Shown here piece by piece: positions 12,351-22,950 of a DNA stretch of 64,000 nt. The stretch comes from Endomychus coccineus (Eukaryota; Arthropoda; Insecta; Coleoptera; Endomychidae), in contig OY294070.1 of the NCBI GenBank assembly GCA_958510875.1, forward strand, positions 46,913,576 to 46,977,575. The letters run 5' to 3'. The position numbers were made by a program, and so were the translations under genes. The notes beneath the pieces are model-generated. The model searched no databases, was not told the origin of the DNA, and was given only the letters and a program-made list of their open reading frames with translations. Within the stretch, counting starts at the first letter, position 1; every line of letters starts with the position of its first letter.

Positions 12351-13799
12351 TATTTAACTAACACAGTGTTGATGTGGTAAAGTGGAAGCCTGGGCTGGTT
12401 CCTTATGTTTCTCATATTGCAGCACATAATTCATATAACATTTGAATTTGACTCATTTTATATATATTCAGTAATTGTGCTTCCCTCTTTGGAACTCGTA
12501 CCGCCCATTTTTGTTTTCACACTAATAATATCTGATAATATGGTGTCACCTCCAATTCCAATGCCGATTTCTCATCTATAACCCTCAATTATCATTCCAT
12601 CCTTGAGTTTCCCATTTCCATGCCAATACAATTTGCCTTCCCTTAAATAAAGGGGCCGGCATGGATTGCCATGTGGTGTTCAGATCCTCTGTATGGTTTG
12701 GCAGAGATCGCCATGTGGTGTTCAGGTTCTTTGAGTCCGTAGTATGGGTAATGTAGGAATAACTCGGTGATTGTTAATGGTTTATTCAACACTTATACAT
12801 CTAGATAACTTGCACTATTTATAATCGTAGATTACGCAGTATCTTGGCATGATTTTGTATCATACTCTGAATACCTCATTACATCACATTATATTCTACT
12901 ATACTAACTATAGTAACTTATCCTAATTACTTCCGTTAAATATATACAAAGCATCAAGGGGGAGCCTTGTCTTCTCACAAAGGTTGACATTTACTTCTCA
13001 CCTTGCTGACCTACTATCTATGTTGCGTATTCATTATCGTAACATTTCTATTCACTATATCGGTAGCGTACCTAGGTCACTGTATCGATTTTCTTCAGGA
13101 AAGTAGAGCAAACTATTGAATTATTAAATATGTGGAATCTAATGAAATAATCGCTATTATTCCATTACAGTATGACAATTTTAAATATTTCGAAAACATG
13201 CGTGTTTGATTTTCACAACAGTTCTATGATGAAACTATATAAAGGTTCTGAAGTGATAGGGCTGTGCTATTACTGATACAGATAGTTTACTCTATCATAT
13301 AATCACAGACAATGTCATTTACGACCATTATGAGAAATAGCGTTTCAAAATTTGACACTGGTGACTATGCAGTGGATAATATTTTTAAGATCTCACCGAT
13401 GAACTAGAAAATAGTTGGATTAATGAAAGATAAGAACAATATACATCGATTTGCCCTCTAAATTCCTAAGGAGGTGTAAGGGAAAGAGCCCGTTAAAAAG
13501 GCTAAAGGTATAAGAGATTCGGTTTCATAATATTCCATGACTTTCGAGAATCATGTGAAATGTCTTGAATGAGAAATTAAAATATATAGAGTACAAAAAT
13601 CTATCACATCTTTCAACTTAACCTCCACATTTTTGAGCAGAATAAGATTGCTTTGAGCCAATTCGATAATAAGACATTGTTGATGAAGAAGAACACCTTA
13701 ACTTAGGGACACTATTCGCTATGCTCTCAATTATTAATTCATGTAATTATACAAGTATATTTGTTCAAATAAACACTTCCTATGATGAGTGTGTTTCAA

Positions 13800-14230
13800 T
13801 CACTTAGTAAAACAAGATAATTGACAGTCATTATTCATTGCTCTAAAATAGTACATAATCCTATTCATATAGAAAAATAACATTCCTTTAAGTGTATCGG
13901 CTAATGGACTATCAGATGAAATATCAGTAAGACAATACAAGAGATACATCCCATGAGCATGATTTTTCAAGATTTTGTTCACATTTCGATAGTATGAAGA
14001 AAATCCAAAATGTTCCAGGGAAGACACTCGATGTGATAAGACATCATTGATTCGAAATATTTCTTTGACATTTGTCTTCACACTATACGTATTATAATGG
14101 TTGACTTTGTGTTTTTTCATCAGTTCGTCTAAGTGCTTATTAAATAATTATTTACCCTGATCTCTTTGCAGATTCCTAGGTTTATGTCCACCTGATCCTT
14201 CTGCCACACGTAATCTAGCTCATTTATGAA
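13800..14230 (-). pseudogene. Polinton-type integrase fragment (minus-strand copy E) plus unidentified tail
   Basis: On the minus strand, 14160-14040 reads RNLQRDQG, a stop, then FNKHLDELMKKHKVNHYNT. This is the second-Asp region of the Polinton-type integrase and matches the 7640-7690 segment of copy A. The following open part (14036-13800) is a 79-residue tail (LSHRVSSLEHFGFSSYYRNV...) that is not integrase as I know it; its origin is unknown. The fragment lies tail to tail with PolB copy A, about 100 bases away. Confidence 0.55.
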
Positions 14231-14269
14231 TCTCATCGAGAACTTGTTTCATCGTTTTTCAAGTATTGT

Positions 14270-14740
14270 CTAGCGTAGAATCAGTTTCATCGGTTTATTT
14301 ATAGAATTCACAGTTATATGTATCGGGTTGGTTGAGGTGGTAGCATCATTAAATCTTTTCTTCGAAGGTGCTGTCATGCGTTGTTTAAACGCGAGCAGTC
14401 TACTCATAAAATTCCCCAGATGTAAATCCACTATGTTGTGATCTATATTGATCTTGTTCAATTTATCATTATAATCAAGCAGAATAGCGCTTTGGTTCTT
14501 GTGATATGTTTCAAAATTATCGGAGAATTTCTTGAAGATATGACTCACATACGTATTATCCGCTCCAACGGTTTTGAGATCCATAGCATTTTTCCGCTTA
14601 TATTCCTCCAATTCATTATGCAAACTCGTGAAGCTAGCATCACTTTGATTTTTGTACAACTGCATGTTGGTGGAGAAAGTATTCATCTCTGGATAATCTC
14701 TGAATCTTATGCGATAAGTCATCGTTGAAGTTCGCTTCAA
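14270..14740 (-). CDS. Polinton-like coiled-coil protein (copy E), open frame
   Basis: A 156-residue open frame rich in Asn, Lys and Thr with predicted helices (HNELEEYKRKNAMDLKT; YHKNQSAILLDYNDKLNK). The C-terminal two thirds are homologous to 7008-7289 (+). It lies immediately upstream of the integrase fragment and downstream of two other small cassette genes, all on the same strand. It has no signal peptide, TM segment or catalytic motif. A structural or DNA-binding role would be a guess. Neighbouring cassette genes are broken, so this is probably a relic that still happens to be open. Confidence 0.5.
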   Translation of the reverse strand: MKRTSTMTYRIRFRDYPEMNTFSTNMQLYKNQSDASFTSLHNELEEYKRKNAMDLKTVGADNTYVSHIFKKFSDNFETYHKNQSAILLDYNDKLNKINIDHNIVDLHLGNFMSRLLAFKQRMTAPSKKRFNDATTSTNPIHITVNSINKPMKLILR

Positions 14741-14834
14741 GTTTTTCCTCAGTCTTCACGCCCACATCATCAAACTAAATCTTGGTTGCAACATCGTTCT
14801 TGAATGTGGGTGTTCTCACATTACAAATTTTCAC

Positions 14835-14984
14835 GTTCTCGATATCTAAATCATCAACGTGTGTACTAGCTAGAACGTTCAAAAATATCGATCGTCGAAG
14901 AGCTGATTGAACCACCAATCACAGATCTTCGCTCAAACTTATCGGGATTCATCATGTAAATGTTACGAAACAGTGATGAACACC
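14835..14984 (-). pseudogene. small Polinton-cassette gene remnant
   Basis: Minus-strand reading downstream of the LTN/READ gene gives MMNPDKFERRSVIGGS and continues with FERSS-type residues before a stop. It is short and broken. Its position between two cassette genes suggests the 5' part of the coiled-coil protein gene or a separate small gene. Confidence 0.25.
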
Positions 14985-14987
14985 CAC

Positions 14988-15302
14988 TAATATATGATAT
15001 CGGCCTCTCGAAGTTCATTTATTATAGCAACAAGCTCATTGTCGTGCGATGTATTCTCAGCTTGTTGGAATGCCATCAAAACACTCAGTCGTTCTAAGAG
15101 CTCTTTTGGATTGTCCCTGAAAATATACTCAACTGGATCATCAATATAGGTTAGATGTAAGCCACTGCCTCAAGTTGAGGTTATGTTTAACTATATTCAG
15201 ATACTTACGTTTATTGGTACCCTTCAAATTACCATTAACATTTCTGTGAGCATTTGTTAACCTCAAAATTTCTCCATATGCTTCTTTATTATTTTTATTC
15301 AT
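14988..15302 (-). pseudogene. small conserved Polinton-cassette protein (about 90 aa family), frameshifted
   Basis: An ATG at 15302 starts a frame with ILRLTNAHRNVNGNLKGT, NKRKYLNIVKHNLNL and, after a short out-of-frame patch, DNPKELLERLSVLM and HDNELVAIINELREADII before a TAG at 14988-14990. I know this layout from short uncharacterised proteins that accompany PolB and integrase in Polinton-like elements of arthropods, but I know no function for them. The frame break lies near 15150-15180, where the reading contains an in-frame stop and a partly repeated sequence. Confidence 0.5.
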
Positions 15303-15401
15303 TATTATTCTTTATTATCTCCGAATATTATATACTTAGGACCTAGAATCTACCCCGGAGAGCTAGCATTATAAAAGGGTCCGTATGTTTCATCGATTTT
15401 A

Positions 15402-15665
15402 TCATTCTTCTCCCAATGTTTCTTGAACGTATTTACGAACATGCGCAGGATATTGATATTTTGAAGGTTCCACCGTCAGAGCATCATTGAACGTTTCATT
15501 TTCATCTTCATCCTCCTCCTCAGTTTCATATTCTTGCCTTATCTCTTTATTCAATGATAGTAATGGTTCAAATTTAATTTTTGTAACGATCGCCTTCAAT
15601 GGTGGTGCGATGGGTTTGAATAGTTTCTCTATGGATTCGTCTTCTTCGAATTTACCCAGCTTCAA
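15402..15665 (-). CDS. small acidic protein of Polinton cassette (copy E)
   Basis: An 87-residue open frame starting MKLGKFEEDESIEKLFKP, with an acidic block (EEEDEDENE) in the middle and a C-terminal YPAHVRKYVQETLGEE. It lies upstream of and codirectional with the other cassette genes (15302-13800, minus). I do not recognise a domain. The compact acid/base pattern would fit a nucleic-acid or capsid-associated accessory protein, but nothing in the sequence shows this. Confidence 0.4.
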   Translation of the reverse strand: MKLGKFEEDESIEKLFKPIAPPLKAIVTKIKFEPLLSLNKEIRQEYETEEEDEDENETFNDALTVEPSKYQYPAHVRKYVQETLGEE

Positions 15666-15722
15666 AGCGAGGTAATTCTCTCGAATAGATGCTCAATTGA
15701 TGGTAATAGCTCTCACGGGTGT

Positions 15723-16560
15723 GTGCTCACATTTTATATACATATACCCTCTGCAATATCCTCCTTCGTTCGAGTCGGAATGCACTTGGAACGAAGGATC
15801 GCGACGCCGCCTACCAGTCGCTACACGCGCGCCGCAGTCAGCCGTTCGAGCGACCTACCAAAGCACCGAGCCACGAATTGCCGTGCCAACCGCCACGACG
15901 ACAACTCCCGGACCAACCGCAGTCGTAAACAGCCGCGTTCAAGCCAGATTGCCACCGTCGCCCTGCCACCGCTGCCAGGGAATACATTGGAATGTCGACT
16001 GCCCGACGGAAAACGAACGCAGGGCCAGAAACGACGTGAGCCGGCCCGCAAAGTAAACGCGCGGCCGGAAATCATTCGCCGCAGCACCAGGATGTCAAAT
16101 GTCGCCTGATCTGCATTCCCGTGTACCTCGCGAACCAACCCATTCACGCCCTACTGGACACCGCCCGGCTCGTTTCCCACATAGAATGACAGCAGAAAAT
16201 GGACAACCAACTCGTCACGTTGCCCACAGCGGTCCAGCACGCCTGTGCTTCTGAGTTGAAATTTATGATTATGTTGGTGATTTTATTGTGTTCCCCGACT
16301 TGTCAACTTATCAACTTATATGGCTTAATGTCGAACAAGTCACTGTAGACTTTAGCCGCAAGTGCCTACACCACGGAAGTGATAAACGCACTACTATGTA
16401 TTGGACTGCACCTCGCTGCTATTCACCGAGTGTTCCCTAGATAGTGCCCGACAACGGTTTCCCCGCCGAACACGCCAAGTTCCCAACCTTAGTGCAGGAC
16501 TTCCAACCCCTTTTCTCGGAAGACCACGCCGTCAGAGCAGCGCGCGTCGTAGTGTAATAA
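15723..16560 (+). pseudogene. gypsy-like gag zinc knuckle and protease fragment
   Basis: One frame (15697-16056) reads a basic, Pro/Thr-rich stretch ending in CHRCQGIHWNVDCP, a Gag-type CCHC-like knuckle followed by basic residues. From about 16097 another frame reads VYLANQPIHALLDTARLVSH, which resembles the aspartic protease core with the DTG triad changed to DTA. Stops follow. The segment is GC-richer than its surroundings and ends without RT motifs by about 16560. It starts only about 30 bases after the Polinton cassette gene at 15665, so the junction is abrupt. Confidence 0.5.
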
Positions 16561-19480
16561 ACTGAGCTGGTACTTGGGAGCAAACTATTAAACTTATTTA
16601 TGATGTTATTACACACAAGCCAGGCATACCAAATCCTGCTCAAGATATTACTAGGTTATGTTTGTTTACTGTTCCCTCAGGTCAAAGCCTAATGGGATCA
16701 TATGTTGCTACGGAGAGTGGAAACCTTATTGTAACTATGCTAGGATAGCTACCCTTTTATGCAACTCGAGGGTTGCGGAGAGTGTACATTACAGGGTTAC
16801 ACTACGAGGAGTGCCCTGTGAGTTGGTAGAATGAATTGAATTTAGCTACCACCAGTTCCCTTTTGAGGTGTTTTAGAGAATAGTCCAGGGAACGAATCTA
16901 ATCTCGGAAGAGCTCCTCTCCAGTAGCACTTGGTATAAAATTATTTAGTAGCGGGCCTTTCCTGGCCGACGTACATACTATGCTAGTATGACAGTTTCTC
17001 GTTGCTGAAGATGTTCGGAATGACAATCACGACAGGATTATTCTATTCCACTATAACGTTATTTAAGGGATGGTGTATCAATGAAGAACAATACAAACAG
17101 TATAAGTTGTATATTGGTGAAAAAGTTAATCGTATACAAAAAACAATAATAATCACACAGATGTATATATATACACTAAGTCCCATACATATAAACATAA
17201 AGTCAAAAATATGACAAATAGCCAACAAGAAACAAAACAAAATTTAAATTAAACGAAATTAATTTGATACTAGTTATCGGAATAGTTTGTAAAAACAATA
17301 TATAATAAATTTGATAAAACTTCATCGCGACCGATCAATCGGTGAATTATTGATTTGCCTGATGTAACGATGCCAGGGAGTTGTTTCTTTGGGGACTAAC
17401 CTTAATTTTTGAATGTACCAATCTGAGGGATAAGTAACTATAGGTTGTGGAGTAACCCAGAGGGGCCACTGGTAGTGAACTTGAGGTTCCGGAAGGGTGA
17501 TTCTCTAAATAACTAGCCCTGTTGCCTTATCCACAACTACCTGGTTCGCTATGTATATGTAGATCTAGTAAATTGATTCAACAAATTTAAACAATATAAT
17601 GAAACCCTAGTTTTCAAGATGAACTCAAACACTGTCTCTTAAATTCGCCGCTTATGGCTAACTCTCCCTGTCCTTGAAGATCAGGGTCTCAATAGGGGTT
17701 TTAAGAACCCTTCAAATTCTAGATAAAATACCCTTATTACAACTTTTAAATATTGATCCTTCCCAATAGTCCCCCAAATAATTAGGTATTTGACTCTACA
17801 CCTACAATAACCCTAATTTCAATTATACCTATCTTAAGTAGGTCACCTATATGCACTTCAAAATATGAGAAATTCGGCCGATGGATCAATACACTTCTGA
17901 TAAATCAAAATACTCTATTAATGGTTACGGTCCTCTTTATTCTCCCAAAAAAAAACGAGAAAAAGGGGGTGCTGACCTCAGAATTTTTGGCTTGAATTCA
18001 GACTAAATAGCTTGTTCTATAGACTTACCCTGACTCAGTATTTAATCCTTAATCCACAAAGTAAACCAGTAACACCTGAATTTACACTTCACGCACGGCC
18101 TCCACAAAATGTATTACGCGGCGTCTTTTTGTTAAGTTATAAATTACACCTCGGAGCTAGTTCTCTCTCGCACCCAGATCAAATTGTCTAATCGTTAAAG
18201 GAAATAAATTCTCCAAAATATCAAATTACTTTAGATTTTTATCATCAAGTTACCAATGACGTTCTCCACAATTTCTTTTACAGGTTATTTTAGATTCTAG
18301 TTACCAACAATATTCACTGAATAGCAAATGATATTTAAAGTAAAATGTAAGTTCTCTTGAATGATTTTAGGTGAATGAAGTGAATTTTAAGAATGATAAA
18401 AATTGATTCGAATGAATTAATTTACTTTGAGTAATAAACAAAAGAAAAATATAGTTGCAAAAATAGAAATCTTGTAACTTGTAATACAAAAAAAAAACAA
18501 TCAAGTGACTAAGTTAAAAATATCAATTAAAAGGATTAATGAATCTGGCTTTAAGAGAAACGGAGCTATATGTACAAGGAAGTGAGCTTACCCAGCAAGA
18601 TACGACACAGGAATTGCCTTTTTTCCTAAGATTTTTCATTTTTATAATTCGGATCCCCACGAAATTGGCTTCCCTACCAGGCTAAAATAAAATCCAAACG
18701 GACCAATGAAGTTTGTTGTACCACGTTGTACTTTGCCCTAACACACAAATCTGTATTTAGAGTTGCCTGTTTTCCACATCGAGGGGCAGTGAGTGACCAC
18801 AAAAAAATGATTCTTCCAACTCTGCTTAATCAGCGGTTCTAGCTGCCGCCTGTGAATAAGTGCAATTCTACAGATTTGTACTTTGAATGCCCTAATCCTT
18901 AAGAATCACGTACGACTTGTTAAAGGTATCGGATGGCGGATCCCTGTCGCCAGACTGGAATTCCATTATTTCAGTCTGAATCAAACTCCAATTGTTGAAT
19001 CTAGGATGTCTATGTATAGTCTGTTCCTGTCAGGAATTTAGAATTCTAGATTTTGAAATGCCCGTAAGGACGGAACTACACGCTACGGAATGATTTGAGT
19101 TGTACTCTCATGTGTCTAGTATTCCTGGTTAACTTAGAGTAACTTAATTTTCGGGAGTTTTCACCTGCTTACGCTACTTTGATTCAATCGTGAAAAATAA
19201 TAATCCCCCGGATTATTACAGTAGAACATCGCATCGACCTCGTAGGTAGTGCCTCGTTCAGAATTCCACCGTACTCATGTAGCGACACAAACAAGCGGTT
19301 AATTCACGAACAAGTGGCTACTTTTACTCCTTTAGTTCCCTGATCCATCTCCCATCGTTCCTGACCATGGCCCTATTTGGCTCCTGTAGTAGGTTTATCT
19401 TCCGGTCCGCCGCGGATTCCTGAAGTAGATGATGTGCGTTCACGTTTATCTGTAGTACTCTCATATTTTTGATTTTTATT
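16561..19480. other. unresolved AT-rich region, LTR-like in places
   Basis: No gene is supported in this 2.9 kb. A purine run at 17947-17967 (AAAAAAAAACGAGAAAAAGG then GGGTG) could be a plus-strand polypurine tract, and a TGTAACG hexamer-like start at 17363 resembles LTR starts elsewhere in the window. I could not find a matching second LTR, a primer site or target duplications. Short ORFs (17002-17240) are AT-rich and unlike any family. Confidence 0.3.
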
Positions 19481-19710
19481 TCGCTTTTTATTCACCACGG
19501 CCTTCCGCCATCAGTCTTACACTTTCACAATAATACATACTTACACTCTCGCGATAAAACAGTCTAGACATTGATGGGGTGAAAATAAGAATTGTATTTA
19601 TATATAAGTCGCTCAGTTGATAGAAAAGTGACACAAATGAAAGATTAAAATTCGAAATCTCAATTATTAGCACATAACCTTTCAGTATGTGTAATTTTTT
19701 TATGATGAAG

Positions 19711-21760
19711 TAATAGAATAGAATAGAATAAAATAGAATAGAATAATTTATTGATCCGTTTGCTATTTACAGAGAATAGATAGGACAAGTCAATACAAGG
19801 CATTTAATTGAATGGTAAAGTAGATTAATACTATTGAATAAAATAATCCATGTCCTACACGTAGGAAGCCACTTTGTCTATATAAGAGAAACACTTCACT
19901 AGAACATGACAGTATACATTGAAAATTAAAATTGAAATATTTACATTTACATATATTTACACTAATAACATAAATTACTTATTAAAACACAACGAATTAA
20001 AATTGTCGATTCAGTCATTCATTCCATAATGTGATTTTTAATAAAATATAGCATGTTATGTTGTAAGTCACTGAAAATATTTAAAATCATAATGCAAAAA
20101 TTCAAGGTAAGAATAAAAACATTTATTCAAAAGAGATCTTCTTATTCCTATTTTAAAAATGCTAAAAGTTATTTTTTCATCTTTTATGTAATCTGGCGGT
20201 TTATTGTAATATTTCAAAGACAAATAGACATGTGAATTTAATGTTTTGGACAATCTGTATCTAGGTAATGTCAGCTGACTACCACACCTTGTATCATAGG
20301 AATGGACATCTTTCCTTTTCTCAACATTGCCACGCCCTCTTACATACAATAAACACTGAAATATAAAACAGCATGGCAATGTCATTATGCCAATTTTTGC
20401 ACACAATGGTCCACAGTGCTCCCTTTGTCCAACTTGCAACAATACTCTTACCGTCTTTTTTTGTAACAAAAATAATTGCTCAGCGTGACAAGAACCTCCC
20501 CATAATAAAATAGAGTATGTCACTACATTGTGAAAGATCGCAAAGTAGGCCATTTTTCTGAATTCAAGTGAAACAGAACACGCCAATCTTCTGAGAACAT
20601 GAATAGAAGTTGAAAGCCTTTTTGATGTGTAGTTAATATGATCTTGCCAATTTAAAGAACTATCTAAGTATACACCCAGAAGCTTTATGGATGCCTCACT
20701 TTTATATTTTGAGGATATTGAAGAAAAATTTAAAGTTTCCGTTTTACTCAAGTTCAAAGTAAGATGGTTGCAATAGAACCATTTGCAAAGGTTTTGTTCA
20801 GATGCTTTTATTGTGGATTTTGTGATATCTGGTAAAACAGAGAAGATGTCATTCAAATAAACCAAAAACAGAATAGGGCCCAAAATGGAGCCTTGCGGTA
20901 CACCAAATTTCACCAAATGCTTAGTGGAGATATTGCCCTCATATTTAACGCTCTGCATTCTATTATTTAAGTAGCTTTCGAAAAGTTTGAGGCTTTTACC
21001 TCTAATTCCGTAATAATTCAATTTTTGCAGTAATAGATCATGACGCACCGTATCGAAGTCACTGGATGAATCATGAAAACGAGCAGTGCATTCTTCTTTC
21101 TTCTCAAAGGATTCTACAACTTTTTCACATATATTAGTTAAAGCACTTGTCGTCGATTTTCCTGTTCTATAGCCATATTGTGATTCATATAAGATATTAA
21201 AAGCTTCTAAGTAATTTATCAGTCTATTTTTTAAAGCAGTTTCAAAGAGTTTTGCCACAACTGGTATAATCGAAATAGGTCGATATGAATCACAATCAGC
21301 CTGAGAACCTTTTTCAGAAACTGGAGAGACTAAAGATATTTTCAAGCATTCCGAATAAGTTGCATGAAGGAAACAGTTATTTATTAATTCAGCTATGGGT
21401 TTGATTGAAATATCGGATACACATTTTATAGTTTCAGCTTCAAGACCATAAAAATCTCTTGACTCTTGAATTTTTTTAATTCTTTATGATTTGTGATATT
21501 CCATTGTGTTCCACGGGCCTAAGAACGAATGAATTGCGAGGCATTTTTTTCTTTTGAAGAGAGGCAGAAAAATCAGTATTATTTTTGATATTAAAATTTT
21601 TCATTAAATCATTAATCTTGTTGATAAAGTGATTAGCAAATTCATCAGCACTTAATTGTGAATTATTATAACAAGATTTTTTATTAAGTTTATTATTATT
21701 TAATACACAGGTATATACTCTACTTGAACTGATCTGAACATCATTTATAGACCCTTAAAT
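19711..21760 (-). mobile_element. CR1/L2-group non-LTR retrotransposon, 5'-truncated and dead
   Basis: A minus-strand RT ORF ends near 20068 and is followed by a short 3' UTR and a pentanucleotide tail: the plus strand at 19711-19746 reads repeated GAATA units (TTCTA on the element strand). Short microsatellite tails instead of poly(A) are typical of CR1/L2-group LINEs. The 5' part (21760-21350) carries a linker with QLSADEFANHFINKIND before breaking into several frames. No endonuclease is present. Confidence 0.6.
20068..21345 (-). pseudogene. reverse transcriptase of CR1-like LINE lacking the catalytic YADD
   Basis: A 425-residue open frame. The motifs in order are SYRPISIIPVVAKLFETALK, YGYRTGKSTTSAL, FHDSSSDFDTVRHDLL (motif A, first catalytic Asp region), GVPQGSILGPILFLVYLNDI, then after DITKSTIKA a direct jump to CKWFYCNHLTLNLSKTETL. 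The segment that should carry F/Y-A-DD is absent, apparently an in-frame deletion, so the enzyme is dead although the frame is open. The thumb has LLGVYLDSSLNWQDHI, and the C-terminal domain ends SLLNKCFYSYLEF. The start is arbitrary because the protein is truncated upstream. Confidence 0.75.
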
Positions 21761-21964
21761 TGGGAGTGAATTCCCCCCTTTTTCAGAGTTATGTCACTTT
21801 TCTACATAATGAGCAAGCTTATTAATCATTTCTGTCATCTGTAAATTATACACATCATTTTTATTCAAAATTTTTATTTGATGAAATACAAATTGAAAAT
21901 AGACACAACAAACTTAAATTTATATTTGTCTGAGATTAAACTAATGGTGAAAAATTTATTTATT

Positions 21965-22745
21965 TTCAAAGATTCTCATAGATCTCCGAATACCGACTGG
22001 GAATATGTTTTTTTGCCAATGATTCAAGAAGTCCTTTTTTCTTTGTTTCGCTTATGATTTTTTGCTTATACAATGGCTCCAATTTCAGAAGGTCTCGGTT
22101 TTCTGACCTCCGTGGTTTTTTTCTAGGATACTGACTGAACCCGGTATCAGAGTATATTTTATAGAAAATTGTGAAAGGATCATTTTTCCCTATTTTAATT
22201 GCATATCACTAAGTTTATCATCACCTTCCTCTTTATTATCCATATTCCCTATTGCCTTATGCAATGTTTTTGTATCCACAAAGTCTGAAAACCCATTTCT
22301 GTAACCGAATATGGGTTTCCACTCTTCTTGGCAGCCTTGACAATTGCAACGTATTATGTTGGTAAAAAAATGGGCCCCGATTTTGAACATCGTTTCATTT
22401 GACTTTCAATTAAAGAATGGGCGTTATCGCCCTCATTCTGCGAGTGTCCTACAACAATATATTTGTGTGTGATGGAATTCAAGTTAGTAAATTCCAGCAA
22501 CGCGTAAATATACACAGTGATAATATATCGGTTCTTCTGTTGACCAAAGCAATATCGGAATAAAACGCAATAACAATTGGAACATCTGGCGTGTCTTGAG
22601 TTCTTTTTTCTTTATATTTCAAGAGACAAGAGCCAATTTCATTAGCTCCTCTGTACTCCTGGGTTTCATCCCAGACAAAGCAATAACACTGAACCTCTTC
22701 TATTTTCTCCTTCATTTCATATACTGTAAGATTAAGTACACTCAA
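21965..22745 (-). pseudogene. transposase-like protein of unclassified arthropod family, C-terminal part
   Basis: Minus strand, several frames: QCYCFVWDETQEYRGANEIG, then VPIVIAFYSD with an NC..Q-like follow-up, then IYALLEFTNLNSITHKYIVV-GHSQNEGD, a stop, and YVAIVKAAKKSGNPYSVTEM, PFTIFYKIYSD and KIISETKKKGLLESLAKKHI to about 21970. The FYSD/GHS..E...H pattern recurs in a family of multi-copy, probably transposon-derived arthropod proteins that I know only by their motifs; a DDE-like nuclease role is inference. At least one in-frame stop and frameshifts are present. Confidence 0.45.
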
Positions 22746-22950
22746 TTTGGATTTGTAATAAAAAATAGATGTCTCCTTTGGAACAAGGCATCATTGCCTG
22801 GAGATCAGAGCAGGCTACAATATAATTTGCAGAAAGTTTCTTTTTGTCTTGTTTTTCGTCGCGAGAAAGGTCTTTTTCGGAGAGGTGAAATTCAAATTCA
22901 TCAATTTAATTTGCTACTCTTCGGAAGAATTTATATAAGTTGCAAGTTGT

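Larger units (their letters stand above)
10073..13186. mobile_element. insertion splitting PolB copy A: unidentified element with a nested mariner-type transposon
   Basis: PolB homology stops at about 10072 and resumes at about 13187, so everything between was inserted. A roughly 110-base sequence at 10080-10187 (TTTGTATGGTTTGGCAGAGA...TTCAACACTTATACA) recurs in direct orientation at about 12690-12797, and a third partial repeat of it starts near 12660. The pair resembles repeated LTR or subterminal sequence. The DD41D transposon (10186-12350) lies between the two. The rest (12351-13186) has no gene that I can support. I could not find a clear target duplication at the outer borders. Confidence 0.45.
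8165..13706 (+). pseudogene. protein-primed family B DNA polymerase, Polinton-like copy A (split by a 3.1 kb insertion)
   Basis: Decayed PolB with the order seen in copies B and C. N-terminal part and zinc finger (8199-8489: LSRLVNSQ, then CKICLNNF...H...C); Exo I region with ICSDFEALL (8511-); the VRDHFHFTG remnant of the endonuclease VII-like zinc region (about 8850); polymerase region with [15 protein letters not shown] (9300), ENVWKHRLVKLVNKWYGAFGARYY (9890-9960) and NEPINIGIVEF (10035-10072). Coding similarity stops at about 10072 and resumes at about 13187 with SKTCVFDFHNSS. A broken TDTDS-type motif C lies near 13280 and the conserved C-terminus EQNKIALSQFDNK at 13635-13706. Dozens of stops and frameshifts are present. 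Confidence 0.7.

Noticed and set aside
17002..17240. Short ORFs on both strands
   Set aside because: AT-rich, mutually overlapping, and without a motif or neighbour that supports them.
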